This document shows, in pieces, positions 1 to 7,847 of a stretch of DNA of 15,103 nt (its first letter is position 1; each line of letters opens with the position of its first letter). This stretch comes from JANYIP01 sp031394045 (GTDB lineage: Bacteria; Actinomycetota; Actinomycetes; Prado026). The notes below the pieces were generated by a model that saw only the letters and a program-made list of their open reading frames with translations, was not told the DNA's origin and did not search any database. The stretch covers positions 1-15,103 of the forward strand of contig JANMWN010000265.1 of assembly GCA_031394045.1 (NCBI GenBank), in the 5' to 3' direction. The position numbers and the translations under genes are program-made.

Positions 1-1455
1 GAGACGACGTTCGGCGACGACGGCGCCGTGGAGCAGGACGCGACGAGCTGGTGGGTCGCGATCCGGGCCGCCGTCGCCGAGCTGATCACCGAGCCCCTGG
101 TCACTCCCGACGACCTGATCGCCGTAGGCATCACCGGGCAGTACGCCTCGACCGTGCCCGTCGACGCGGCCGGCGAGGCGGTCGGGCCGTGCATGACGTG
201 GGCCGACGACCGAGGCGGGCCGCTGAGCAGGGCGGCCTTCGGCGGGCCGGCCGCCGGCTACAGGCCCACGGCGATCCTGCCGTGGCTGCGTTACACCGGC
301 GGGGCACCCTCGCCTGGCGGCGCCGACCCCAGCGGTCACGCCCTGTTCCTCAAGCACGAGCGCCCGCAGACGTACGCGCGGACGGCGGTGCTGCTCGCGC
401 CGGTCGACTACCTCGGCCTCCGCTTCACCGGCCGCGCGGCCGCGACCCCGGCCTCGATGGTCGCGTCCTGGCTCACCGACAACCGAGCCGGCCGGCAGCT
501 GCACTACGTGCCGTCGTTGGTACGCAGGGCCGGGCGCGACGCCGACCGGTTGCCGGAGCTGTTGCCGTCAGGGTCGGTGCTCGGCGGCATCAGCGCGACC
601 GCAGCAGCCGAGCTCGGGCTGCCCGAGGGCCGGCCCGTCGTCACCGGGGTGCCCGACCTGCACGCGGCCTACATCGCCTCGGGCGCGGTGCACGACTACG
701 GCGCGCACTTCACGATCAGCACCACGTCGTGGGTGTCCTGCGCGGTGCCCTTCAAGAAGACCGACATCCTGCACCAGATCGCGTCCGTGCCCGGCGTACG
801 CCCAGGGCAGTACCTGATGATCGACAACCACGAGACGGCCGGCGTCTGCCTGCAGTGGATCCGCGACGGGGTCCTGGCCCACCCCACCGGGTTCGGCGAA
901 CAGTGGTCGCCGTCCTACGACGACCTGGTCGCCCTCGCCGCCGCCGCGGATCCCGGCTCCGGCGGCGTAATCTTCACCCCCTGGCTCAAGGGTGAGCGCT
1001 CCCCCGTCGACGACCGCACGCTGCGGGCGGCCTTCCTCAACGTCTCCCTCACCACCGACCGCGCGGACCTCGTCCGCGCGGTGCTCGAGGGCGTCGCGTA
1101 CAACCTGCGCTGGCTGCTCGAGGTCGCCGACACGTTCGCCGGCCGGCGGCTGGAACCGCTGCGAGTGCTCGGCGGCGGGGCGCAGTCCGACCTGTGGTGC
1201 CAGATCCACGCGGACGTCCTGGGCCGTCGGGTCGAGCGGGTGGCCGACCCCGCGGTGGCGCAGCTGCGTGGCGCCGCGCTGTACGCCCTCGTCGGGCTCG
1301 GCCGGATCGACCTCGACGACGTACCCGGCCTCGTACCCGCCGCGCAGGGCTTCGACCCCGACCCGGTCGCCGCGGCCGTCTACGCCCCGCTGTACGCCGA
1401 GTTCACCCACGTGTACGGGCGGCTGAAGGGGATGTACCGGCGGCTCAACGGCTGA
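1..1455 (+). CDS. FGGY-family carbohydrate kinase, xylulokinase-like (5' end outside window)
   Basis: This is an ATP-dependent sugar kinase of the FGGY fold, probably phosphorylating a pentulose such as D-xylulose. The frame is open from base 1, and residues before the GTG at 28 (ending ..FGDDGAVEQD) fit the usual pre-motif VEQD..WW, so the true start and the N-terminal phosphate-1 motif lie upstream. There are 484 codons here; about 40-50 residues are probably missing. Visible features are ITGQYAST and the W-DDRGG region of the N-domain, the GVPDLHAA segment whose Asp (bases 655-657) is the likely general base, the PWLKGERSP signature (about 979-1005), and the adenosine-binding GGGAQSDLW region (about 1171-1197). 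It ends with TGA 84 bp before the carboxylase gene, which has its own candidate promoter. The family is secure; the substrate is not, because glycerol, gluconate and ribulose kinases share this fold. The closest resemblance I recognise is to xylulokinases. Confidence 0.85.
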   Translation, partial: ETTFGDDGAVEQDATSWWVAIRAAVAELITEPLVTPDDLIAVGITGQYASTVPVDAAGEAVGPCMTWADDRGGPLSRAAFGGPAAGYRPTAILPWLRYTGGAPSPGGADPSGHALFLKHERPQTYARTAVLLAPVDYLGLRFTGRAAATPASMVASWLTDNRAGRQLHYVPSLVRRAGRDADRLPELLPSGSVLGGISATAAAELGLPEGRPVVTGVPDLHAAYIASGAVHDYGAHFTISTTSWVSCAVPFKKTDILHQIASVPGVRPGQYLMIDNHETAGVCLQWIRDGVLAHPTGFGEQWSPSYDDLVALAAAADPGSGGVIFTPWLKGERSPVDDRTLRAAFLNVSLTTDRADLVRAVLEGVAYNLRWLLEVADTFAGRRLEPLRVLGGGAQSDLWCQIHADVLGRRVERVADPAVAQLRGAALYALVGLGRIDLDDVPGLVPAAQGFDPDPVAAAVYAPLYAEFTHVYGRLKGMYRRLNG

Positions 1456-1492
1456 CCACCGCACCGCCTCGGGCATGAGAGCGCGTCCCGAC

Positions 1493-1534
1493 TACGATCC
1501 GACCACTCGAGCAGGAACCCGGAACCCGAGGGAG
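1493..1534 (+). promoter_or_regulatory. Candidate -10 box and Shine-Dalgarno for the carboxylase gene
   Basis: TACGAT (1493-1498) fits the actinobacterial TANNNT -10 pattern and would give a leader of about 35 nt. GAGGGAG (1528-1534) is a strong ribosome-binding site 5 nt before the GTG at 1540, and it fixes that start. The same GAGGGAG with 5-nt spacing precedes the phosphosugar mutase at 8830. I see no convincing -35 box, so the promoter is only a candidate, while the ribosome-binding site is clear. Confidence 0.5.
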
Positions 1535-1539
1535 CACCC

Positions 1540-3297
1540 GTGCGCAAGGTCCTCATCGCCAACCGCGGCGAGATCGCGGTTCGCGTCGCACGCGCCTGCC
1601 GGGACGCCGGTCTCGGGTCGGTCGCCGTCTACGCCGACCAGGACCGGGACGCCCTGCACGTGCGGTCCTGCGACGAGGCCTTCGCCCTCGGTGGCCAGAC
1701 GCCGGGCGAGACCTACCTCTCGGTGCCCAAGCTGCTCGGCGTCGCGGCTCGCGCCGGCGCTGATGCCGTCCATCCCGGCTACGGCTTCCTGGCCGAGAAC
1801 GCCGACTTCGCCCAGGCAGTCATCGACGCGGGGCTGACCTGGATCGGTCCCCCGCCCGCCGCGATCGTCGCGCTCGGCGACAAGGTCCAGGCCCGGCACA
1901 TCGCGCAGAAGGTCGGCGCTCCGTTGGTCCCTGGCACGTCCGACCCGGTCGCCGGCGCCGACGAGGTGGTCGCGTTCGCCAAGGAGCATGGGCTGCCCGT
2001 CGCAATCAAGGCGGCCTACGGCGGCGGTGGTCGCGGCCTGAAGGTGGCACGGAACATCGAGGAGATCCCTGAGCTGTTCGAGTCCGCGGTGCGCGAGGCG
2101 GTGACCGCATTCGGGCGCGGCGAGTGCTTCGTCGAGCGGTTCCTCGACCACCCGCGCCACGTCGAGACCCAGTGCCTGGCCGACCAGCACGGCAACGTCG
2201 TCGTCGTCTCCACCCGCGACTGCTCGCTGCAGCGGCGCAACCAGAAGCTCGTCGAGGAGGCCCCGGCGCCGTACCTCTCGCAAGCCCAGCTCGACCAGCT
2301 GTACACCTCGTCCAAGGCGATCCTGCGCGAGGCCGGGTACGTCGGCGCGGGCACCTGCGAGTTCCTCGTCAGCGTGGACGGGATGATCTCGTTCCTCGAG
2401 GTCAACACCCGTCTGCAGGTCGAGCACCCCGTGTCCGAGGAGGTCTCGGGCGTCGACCTCGTACGCGAGATGTTCCGCATCGCCGACGGTGAGGCGCTCG
2501 GGTACGACGACCCCGTGCTGCGTGGCCACTCGATCGAGTTCCGCATCAATGCCGAGGACGCGGGCCGTGGGTTCTTACCTGCGCCCGGCACCATCTCCTT
2601 GCTGCGCGAGCCCTCGGGTCCCGGCGTACGGGTCGACTCCGGGTACGAGCAGGGCGAGTCGGTGCCGCAGTCCTTCGACTCGTTGCTGGGCAAGCTGATC
2701 GTCACCGGAGCCACCCGGCAGCAGGCCCTGGAGCGCGCGCGCCGGGCGCTGGCCGACTACGTCGTCGAGGGCATGCCGACCGTGATCCCGTTCCACCGCG
2801 CCGTCGTCGCCGACCCGGCCTTCGCCACTGACGACGACACACCGTTCACGGTGCACACCCGGTGGATCGAGACCGAGTTCCAGAACACCATCGAGGCGTA
2901 CGCCGCACCTGTCGCCGAGGCCGCCGAGGCCGCGTCCCGCGAGCGGGTGACCGTCGAGGTCGGAGGTCGACGGCTCGAGGTCGTGCTGCCGGCCGGCCTG
3001 ACGGGAGCGGGCGGGGCGCCTGCGGGCGGCGCGGCCCGTGCGCCGAGGCGGAAGGCCGGGCAGAAGGCGAAGGCCGCGACCGGTGACGCGCTGACCAGCC
3101 CGATGCAGGGGACCATCGTCAAGCTGGCCGTCGAGAACGGGCAGGCGGTGGCCGCAGGCGACCTCGTCGTCGTCCTCGAGGCGATGAAGATGGAGCAGCC
3201 CCTCACCGCCCACAAGGCCGGCACCGTCACCGACCTGACCGCCGAGGTGGGCGCGACGGTCGCCAGCGGCGCCGTCCTCTGCGAGATCAGGGACTGA
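1540..3297 (+). CDS. accA3: Acetyl-/propionyl-CoA carboxylase alpha subunit (biotin carboxylase + BCCP)
   Basis: Biotin-dependent acyl-CoA carboxylase alpha chain, 585 aa, close to the usual size of actinobacterial AccA3 proteins. It carboxylates its own biotin with ATP and bicarbonate, and a separate beta subunit (not in this window) transfers the carboxyl group to acetyl- or propionyl-CoA. The N-terminal biotin carboxylase domain begins RKVLIANRGEIAVR. The ATP-grasp glycine-rich loop follows K157 (AAYGGGGRG, about 158-166), and EVNTRLQVEHPV (287-298) carries the catalytic Arg/Glu set. An Ala/Gly/Lys-rich linker (about 485-512) leads to the biotinyl domain, where EAMKMEQP places the biotinylated lysine at K550, 35 residues from the C-terminus as is standard. 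The GTG start is set by a strong SD. Leu346 is encoded by the rare codon TTA (2575-2577). Assignment to the AccA3 type rests on domain order and my memory of the family. Confidence 0.95.
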   Translation: MRKVLIANRGEIAVRVARACRDAGLGSVAVYADQDRDALHVRSCDEAFALGGQTPGETYLSVPKLLGVAARAGADAVHPGYGFLAENADFAQAVIDAGLTWIGPPPAAIVALGDKVQARHIAQKVGAPLVPGTSDPVAGADEVVAFAKEHGLPVAIKAAYGGGGRGLKVARNIEEIPELFESAVREAVTAFGRGECFVERFLDHPRHVETQCLADQHGNVVVVSTRDCSLQRRNQKLVEEAPAPYLSQAQLDQLYTSSKAILREAGYVGAGTCEFLVSVDGMISFLEVNTRLQVEHPVSEEVSGVDLVREMFRIADGEALGYDDPVLRGHSIEFRINAEDAGRGFLPAPGTISLLREPSGPGVRVDSGYEQGESVPQSFDSLLGKLIVTGATRQQALERARRALADYVVEGMPTVIPFHRAVVADPAFATDDDTPFTVHTRWIETEFQNTIEAYAAPVAEAAEAASRERVTVEVGGRRLEVVLPAGLTGAGGAPAGGAARAPRRKAGQKAKAATGDALTSPMQGTIVKLAVENGQAVAAGDLVVVLEAMKMEQPLTAHKAGTVTDLTAEVGATVASGAVLCEIRD

Positions 3298-3361
3298 GCG
3301 TCCCACCGGGCCCACCCGTACGGCGCAGCAGCAACCCTGGGGTGGCGCCGATCAGACAGGG

Positions 3362-4429
3362 GTGAGCCCCTCGCGCAGCTTCCGTGCTGCCGCGGCCGGG
3401 CTGGTGACCGCTAGCGCACTGTGTGCCGCTCTCGCCGTCATCCCCTCGGCCGCGGCTTCCCCCGCCCCACGGCACAACCCCTTGCCCAGCCGCGTGCTGC
3501 CAGGGCCGACCTCGCGGAACCTGCCGGGGACCAGCTGTCCGGTCTTCCCCGCCGACAGCATCTGGCACGCCGATGTGAGCCGGCTGCCGGTCAGCCCGCA
3601 CAGCGCCGCCTGGCTCGACCACATGCAGGTCGCGACCCGCAAGCTGCACCCCGACTTCGGACCATCCGGTGGGGTTCCGTACGGCATCCCCTTCACGGTG
3701 GTTGCCGGCAGCCACGCCAAGGTGACGGTCGCCTTCGACTACGCCGACGAGAGCGACCACGTCGGGTACCCGCTCGGCAGCGACACGCTCATCGAGGGCG
3801 GGGCGAACTCCGGTGGCGACATGCACGCGATCGTCGTGGACTCGTCAACCTGCCAGCTCTACGAGACCTGGGACACCCGGCAGTCGGGCTCGGCCTGGCT
3901 GGCCGGGTCGGGCGCCACCTGGAACCTCGGCAGCGACGCCCTGCGTACTGCGGGGTGGACCTCCGCCGACGCCGCCGGGCTGCCGATCCTGCCGGGCCTG
4001 CTGCGCTGGGACGAGGTCCTCGCCGGCAACGTCGACCACGCGATCCGCTTCACCACCAACGTCTCCAGCCAGGCGTACGTGTGGCCGGCCCGGCACCAGG
4101 CCGGCTCGACCACCGACCCGACGTACCCGCCGATGGGGGCGTGGTTCCGGCTACGCGCGTCGTACCCGACGGCCGGCCTCTCGGCTCAGACGATCACGAT
4201 CATCAACGCGATGAAGAAGCACGGGATGATCCTGGCCGACAACGGCTCGCCCTGGTTCTTCCAGGGCACCGCGGACAACGCCTGGCCCGACACCGTCATC
4301 AGCCAGCTGAAGAACATCCCGGCCAGCGCCTTCCAGGCGATCGACGTGTCCCCGCTGCGGGTCTCGGCGGACAGCGGAGCCGCGGCCGCACCCAAGGCGG
4401 TCGACCCCCGCCACAACGTCGGCTGGTAG
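3362..4429 (+). CDS. Secreted protein of unknown function
   Basis: A 355-aa protein I cannot assign to a named family. It begins with a Sec signal peptide: Arg-containing n-region (residues 5-8), hydrophobic core about 9-31, and probable cleavage after A32 in the SAAAS context. The mature part is rich in Trp, Asp, His and Tyr and has no further membrane segment. Notable stretches are CPVFPADSIWHADVSRLPV (59-77), GGDMHAIVVDSSTCQLYETW (153-172) and NGSPWFFQGTADNAWPD near the C-terminus. C59 and C164 are the only cysteines I find beyond the leader and could form a disulfide. Clustered Asp/His/Glu suggest a metal-binding or hydrolytic domain, but that is a guess. GTG at 3362 is the start that keeps a proper n-region; it has no clear SD, and GTG at 3404 is a weaker alternative. 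A signal peptidase gene lies 73 bp downstream, and the exported product is a possible substrate. Confidence 0.8.
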   Translation: MSPSRSFRAAAAGLVTASALCAALAVIPSAAASPAPRHNPLPSRVLPGPTSRNLPGTSCPVFPADSIWHADVSRLPVSPHSAAWLDHMQVATRKLHPDFGPSGGVPYGIPFTVVAGSHAKVTVAFDYADESDHVGYPLGSDTLIEGGANSGGDMHAIVVDSSTCQLYETWDTRQSGSAWLAGSGATWNLGSDALRTAGWTSADAAGLPILPGLLRWDEVLAGNVDHAIRFTTNVSSQAYVWPARHQAGSTTDPTYPPMGAWFRLRASYPTAGLSAQTITIINAMKKHGMILADNGSPWFFQGTADNAWPDTVISQLKNIPASAFQAIDVSPLRVSADSGAAAAPKAVDPRHNVGW

Positions 4430-4462
4430 CCCGCCTGACGCCTCGAGAAGAGTCGCCCTCAG

Positions 4463-4468
4463 TAGGCT
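4463..4468 (+). promoter_or_regulatory. Candidate -10 box of the signal peptidase gene
   Basis: TAGGCT fits the TANNNT actinobacterial -10 pattern and lies in the 73-bp gap before the signal peptidase gene. It would give a leader of roughly 28 nt containing a weak AGG (4492-4494) 8 nt before the TTG start. No convincing -35 box is visible. Confidence 0.35.
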
Positions 4469-4502
4469 GGCAGCGGGTCTGACCTACCGACAGGCAACTC
4501 TG

Positions 4503-5129
4503 TTGAGGCTGCGCTACGCCTTGCTCGCCGGCCTCGGTACGGCCTGGGTGGTGACGCTTCTGGCCAGTGTCGGACTGCTCGTCTTCGGCTACCACGTCAT
4601 GGCTGTGCCCTCGGGCAGCATGGAGCCGACGATCACCGTTGGCTCGTTCATCGTGGTCGACCAGCGCGACCGGTCGGGAGGGCTCGGCGACGTCGTCACG
4701 TTCCACGCGCCGGGCTGGCTGCTGGGCGACAACACGTTCGTCAAGCGGGTCGTCGGGGTCGGTGGCCAGACCCTCTCGTGCTGCGACGACGGGTACCTCA
4801 CCCGTGACGGCTCGAAGGTGGTGGAGCCCTATGTGAACAGGGCCGACCAGCCGGATCTGGGGCCGGTAGTGGTCCCCGCGGGCCGGGTCTGGGTCGCGGG
4901 CGACAACCGTGCGAAGTCCATGGACAGCAGGGCACACGCCAACGACCCTGACGGCGGTGCCATCTCGTTGACCCAGGTCACGGGCACGGTCGTCCACATT
5001 GGGACGCGGGCCGAGGCGTACGGCTTCATCCTCCGACGCGCGGCCATCCTCGGGCTGATCCTCGGGATCATCGTGACCCTCGTCCTGATCGGGCGTCAGC
5101 GTCGGCGCGCCGGTAGGTCAGCCGGATGA
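4503..5129 (+). CDS. lepB: Type I signal peptidase (S26 family)
   Basis: Membrane-bound serine protease that removes signal peptides from exported proteins on the outer face of the cytoplasmic membrane; 208 aa. An N-terminal membrane segment (about 7-29) leads straight into box B, where SGSMEPT (37-43) gives the nucleophile S39. FVKRVVG (79-85) supplies the general-base lysine K81, so this is a bacterial-type (Ser/Lys) rather than ER-type enzyme. Box E is GDNRAKSMDSR (133-143). A second hydrophobic segment (about 179-197, AILGLILGIIVTLVLIG) followed by RQRRR gives a C-terminal anchor, seen in some actinobacterial members. The N-terminal cytoplasmic part is very short. The start is uncertain: TTG at 4503 has only a weak AGG upstream, and TTG at 4521 is an alternative. 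The stop overlaps the 3' end of the oppositely oriented lpdA by 12 bp. Confidence 0.92.
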   Translation: MRLRYALLAGLGTAWVVTLLASVGLLVFGYHVMAVPSGSMEPTITVGSFIVVDQRDRSGGLGDVVTFHAPGWLLGDNTFVKRVVGVGGQTLSCCDDGYLTRDGSKVVEPYVNRADQPDLGPVVVPAGRVWVAGDNRAKSMDSRAHANDPDGGAISLTQVTGTVVHIGTRAEAYGFILRRAAILGLILGIIVTLVLIGRQRRRAGRSAG

Positions 5130-6509
5130 GTGGAGCTGGGCGGCGGCCTCGGCGATCGAGCCCGACAGCGACGGGTAGACGGTGAAGGTGTGCGCGAGCT
5201 CGTCGACGGTCAGGCGCGACTCGATGGCGACGGCGATCGGGAAGACCAGCTCGCTCGCCCGTGGCGCGACCACGACCCCGCCGACGATGGTGTGGTTGCC
5301 CGGCAGCGCGAACACCTTGACGAAGCCGTCGGTCAGCCCCTGCATCTTGGCTCGCGCGTTGGTGGCCAGCGGCAGCTTGACCGACAGCGCGACGATGTCA
5401 CCGCGATCGACGTCGGCCTGGGTGACGCCGACGGTCGCGATCTCCGGGTCGGTGAACACGTTGGACGACACGGTCTTGAGGTCGAGCGGGCGCACCGCGT
5501 CGCCGAGCGCGTGCCACATCGCGATCCGCCCCTGCATGGCCGCGACGGACGCGAGCATGAGGACCCCCGTGCAGTCGCCCGCCGCGTAGACCCCTCGCGC
5601 TGCGGTACGCGAGACCCGGTCGACCTCGACGAACCCGCCGCTGCCGAGCCTGACGCCGGCCGCCTCGAGCCCTATACCGGAGGTGTTGGGCACCGACCCG
5701 ACCGCCATCAGGCAGTGGCTGCCCTCGACCTGGCCACCGTCCTGCAACGAGACCACGACCCCGTCTCCGACCCGGCGTACGCCCGTGGCCCGCGTACGCG
5801 ACAGGACCTCCATGCCGCGCCGCCGGAAGACGTCCTCGAGGACGAGCGACGCGTCGGGATCCTCGCCAGGAAGCACCCGGTCGCGCGAGGAGACCAGGAC
5901 GACCTGCGTCCCCAGTGCCTGGTAGGCCGACGCGAACTCCGCACCCGTCACGCCGGAGCCGACCACGACCAGCCGCTCCGGCAGCTCGGTGAGACCGTAG
6001 ACCTGTTCCCACGTCAGGATCCGCTCGCCGTCGGGCGTTGCCTCGGGGAGCACCCGCGGGTGCGCCCCTGTCGACACCAGCACGGCGTCGGCCGCAAACG
6101 TCTGCGACGACCCGTCGGCCGTCTCCGCCACCACGGTGGATGCGTCGGTGAGGCGTCCGGTGCCGTCGATCCAGGTCACGCCGGCACGGTCCAGCTGGGC
6201 CTGGATGTCGATCGACTGCGCCATCGCCAGGCGGCGCACCCGGGCGTTGACGGCGCCCAGGTCGACGCCGACGCCACCACCCCCCTCGCCCCCCGCAGGT
6301 AGCCGTACGCCGAGCTCGCCGCTGGCGGCCAGCACGGTCATCACCTCGGCGGTGGCCACCAGGGTCTTGCTGGGTACGCAGTCGGTGAGCACCGCGGAAC
6401 CGCCGGCGCCCGAGCGCTCGACCAGGGTCACCTGAGCCCCCAGCCGGGCCGCGACGAGGGCCGCCTCATAGCCGCCGGGGCCACCACCGATGATCGCGAT
6501 ACGGGTCAC
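5118..6509 (-). CDS. lpdA: LpdA-type NAD(P)H-quinone dehydrogenase (flavoprotein disulfide reductase family)
   Basis: FAD enzyme of the pyridine nucleotide-disulfide oxidoreductase family, 463 aa. The FAD motif GGGPGGYEAAL (8-18) is intact, a second dinucleotide motif VVGSGVTGAEFASA lies near the middle, and ATGDCTGV-like AAGDCTGV marks the second FAD contact. The redox-active pair of lipoamide dehydrogenases (GGTC-x4-C) is broken: the segment reads GGSAVLTDCVPSK, so the first Cys is Ala39 and only C44 remains. The catalytic HPT-SE near the C-terminus reads VYPSLSGS, losing the His and Glu. These changes match M. tuberculosis LpdA (Rv3303c), described as a quinone/NAD(P)H reductase rather than a lipoamide dehydrogenase. 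The GTG start lies 58 bp from the divergent cyclotransferase-like gene, with a GACAAT hexamer 6 nt upstream. The name is common in databases; the lipoamide activity usually implied is unlikely here. Confidence 0.92.
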   Translation of the reverse strand: MTRIAIIGGGPGGYEAALVAARLGAQVTLVERSGAGGSAVLTDCVPSKTLVATAEVMTVLAASGELGVRLPAGGEGGGGVGVDLGAVNARVRRLAMAQSIDIQAQLDRAGVTWIDGTGRLTDASTVVAETADGSSQTFAADAVLVSTGAHPRVLPEATPDGERILTWEQVYGLTELPERLVVVGSGVTGAEFASAYQALGTQVVLVSSRDRVLPGEDPDASLVLEDVFRRRGMEVLSRTRATGVRRVGDGVVVSLQDGGQVEGSHCLMAVGSVPNTSGIGLEAAGVRLGSGGFVEVDRVSRTAARGVYAAGDCTGVLMLASVAAMQGRIAMWHALGDAVRPLDLKTVSSNVFTDPEIATVGVTQADVDRGDIVALSVKLPLATNARAKMQGLTDGFVKVFALPGNHTIVGGVVVAPRASELVFPIAVAIESRLTVDELAHTFTVYPSLSGSIAEAAAQLHSSG

Positions 6510-6515
6510 CGCGGC

Positions 6516-6521
6516 ATTGTC
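6516..6521 (-). promoter_or_regulatory. Candidate -10 box for leaderless lpdA mRNA
   Basis: Read on the minus strand this is GACAAT, 4 of 6 to TATAAT with the key A2 and T6, placed 6 nt before the lpdA GTG. That spacing would put transcription initiation at or next to the start codon. No SD is present between the two. It shares a 58-bp divergent region with the opposite-strand box at 6555-6560. Confidence 0.4.
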
Positions 6522-6554
6522 TCGCAGAAGTCACAGGCGGCAGGCGGCGGCCCG

Positions 6555-6560
6555 TACGCT
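6555..6560 (+). promoter_or_regulatory. Candidate -10 box for leaderless cyclotransferase-like gene
   Basis: TACGCT fits TANNNT and sits 7 nt before the ATG at 6568. The intervening bases (TGCCCCC) hold no SD, consistent with a leaderless transcript starting at the ATG. No -35 box is evident. Confidence 0.4.
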
Positions 6561-6567
6561 TGCCCCC

Positions 6568-7020
6568 ATGGGGCTCTATGCGGCGTACGCAAGCAACCTG
6601 GACCCCCAGCAGATGCTTGAGCGTGCCCCCCACTCGCCCCCGTCCGGATCGGGCTGGCTGGTCGGCTGGCGGCTGACGTTCGGCGGTGAGGACCACGGCT
6701 GGGAGGGCGCCCTGGTCACCCTCGTCGAGGCGCCGGGCCACCAGGTGTACGTGATGCTCTACGACGTACCCGTGATGGACGTGAAGGCGCTGGACTTCTG
6801 GGAGGGTGCCGAGTCCGGCCTGTACTCCAAGATCAGTGTGCTCGTCCACACCCTCGACGGCCACCAGAGCGCCTGGATCTACGTCCTCGACGCCTACGAG
6901 GGCGGCCTGCCGTCGGCGCGCTACCTCGGGATCATCGCCGACGCCGCCGAGGAGGCCGGTGCGCCCAAGGACTACGTCGACGAGCTGCGCTCGCGCCCCT
7001 GCCGCTCCATCGGCGGGTAG
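6568..7020 (+). CDS. Gamma-glutamylcyclotransferase-like protein
   Basis: Small cytoplasmic protein (150 aa) with the GGCT-like fold. The family converts gamma-glutamyl compounds to 5-oxoproline, although many bacterial members have no known substrate. YASNL (7-11) is the substrate/oxyanion loop (usually YGSN), and LDFWEGAESGLY (75-86) matches the LDxxEGxxSGxY segment of human GGCT, which puts the catalytic glutamate at E79. The ATG start is supported by the YAAYASN beginning, where family members normally start, and by the lack of an upstream alternative. It lies divergent to lpdA and 17 bp before the phosphorylase gene, the same neighbourhood I recall for Rv3304 of M. tuberculosis. Because the catalytic Glu is kept, it is probably an active enzyme; the substrate is unknown. 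Confidence 0.83.
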   Translation: MGLYAAYASNLDPQQMLERAPHSPPSGSGWLVGWRLTFGGEDHGWEGALVTLVEAPGHQVYVMLYDVPVMDVKALDFWEGAESGLYSKISVLVHTLDGHQSAWIYVLDAYEGGLPSARYLGIIADAAEEAGAPKDYVDELRSRPCRSIGG

Positions 7021-7023
7021 GGG

Positions 7024-7029
7024 TACCGT
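7024..7029 (+). promoter_or_regulatory. Possible internal -10 box before the phosphorylase gene
   Basis: TACCGT fits TANNNT and lies 8 nt before the GTG at 7038, in the 17-bp gap after the cyclotransferase-like gene. It may allow a separate leaderless transcript of the phosphorylase gene, or the gene may simply be read from upstream. The weakest of the start-proximal boxes in this window. Confidence 0.25.
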
Positions 7030-7037
7030 CCCGGCTT

Positions 7038-7847
7038 GTGAACGCATCAGTGCTCGACGACCCGTACGTCGCGGCCAAGCTCGCGGCGCAGTCGCTGTCC
7101 GAGCTGACCGGGGTGGACCGCCATGACATCGCCCTGGTGCTCGGTTCCGGGTGGCTACCCGCCGCCGAGCTGCTCGGCACCGCCAGCCACGACCTCCCCG
7201 TCACGGACCTGCCGGGCTTCGCGCCGCCGTCGGTCGAGGGGCACGCCGGCCGGGTCCGCTCGGTCGTCGCCGGCGACAAGCGGCTGCTGGTGTTCCTCGG
7301 GCGTACGCACCTGTACGAAGGCCGAGGGGTCGCAGCAGTCGCCCACGCGGTCCGCACCGCCGCCGCCGCCGGTTGCCGGACCGTGGTGCTCACCAACGGT
7401 TGTGGCGGCCTCGACCCGTCGTGGTCACCGGGCACCGCCGTCCTGATCGCGGACCACATCAACCTCACCGGGCGCTCACCCGTCGACGGCCCGAAGTTCA
7501 TCGACGTGACCGACCTCTACTCCGCCCGGCTGCGCGCGCTCTGCCGCGAGATCGAGCCGTTGCTGCCCGAGGGTGTCTACGCGCAGTTCCCGGGGCCGCA
7601 CTACGAGACCCCCGCGGAGATCCGGATGGTCCGGGCGATCGGCGGGCACCTGGTGGGCATGTCGACAGGGCTCGAGGCCATCGCCGCCCGCGAGGCGGGC
7701 ATGGAGGTTCTCGGCATCTCGCTGGTCACCAACTTCGCCGCCGGGATGACCGGCGAGCCGCTGAACCACGAGGAGGTCCTGGCCACCGGACGCGACTCGG
7801 CCGTACGCATGGGCGACCTGCTGGCCGAGGTCATGGCCCGGCTGTGA
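7038..7847 (+). CDS. deoD: Purine nucleoside phosphorylase (trimeric PNP class)
   Basis: Cleaves purine (deoxy)nucleosides with phosphate to give the free base and (deoxy)ribose-1-phosphate; cytoplasmic salvage enzyme, 269 aa, normal for the trimeric class. LVLGSGW (33-39) is the phosphate-binding loop with S37. GRTHLYEG follows, then the TNGCGGL segment. GPHYETPAEI carries base-contacting E190, GMSTGLEAI is the class signature region, and VTNFAAG carries N232. E190 and N232 correspond to Glu189 and Asn231 of the M. tuberculosis enzyme, from memory. The protein belongs to the PunA/DeoD-like trimeric family, not the hexameric E. coli DeoD family; the symbol follows mycobacterial usage. Its stop overlaps the GTG of the next gene (GTGA), indicating translational coupling. 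Together with the mutase and DeoC it completes a deoxynucleoside-degrading route. Confidence 0.93.
   Translation: MNASVLDDPYVAAKLAAQSLSELTGVDRHDIALVLGSGWLPAAELLGTASHDLPVTDLPGFAPPSVEGHAGRVRSVVAGDKRLLVFLGRTHLYEGRGVAAVAHAVRTAAAAGCRTVVLTNGCGGLDPSWSPGTAVLIADHINLTGRSPVDGPKFIDVTDLYSARLRALCREIEPLLPEGVYAQFPGPHYETPAEIRMVRAIGGHLVGMSTGLEAIAAREAGMEVLGISLVTNFAAGMTGEPLNHEEVLATGRDSAVRMGDLLAEVMARL

Noticed and set aside
28..1455. GTG at 28 as the true start of the sugar kinase
   Set aside because: The frame is open to base 1, and the upstream codons fit the family; a start at 28 would lack the essential N-terminal phosphate-binding motif.
1492..2529. Long open frame on the minus strand opposite the carboxylase gene
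   Set aside because: It is an antisense shadow of a gene with unmistakable motifs, and it has no domain features or ribosome-binding site.
3312..3345. CCACCC/GGGTGG pair after the carboxylase gene as a terminator
   Set aside because: A 6-bp stem with a 22-nt loop and no T-tract is too weak to call.
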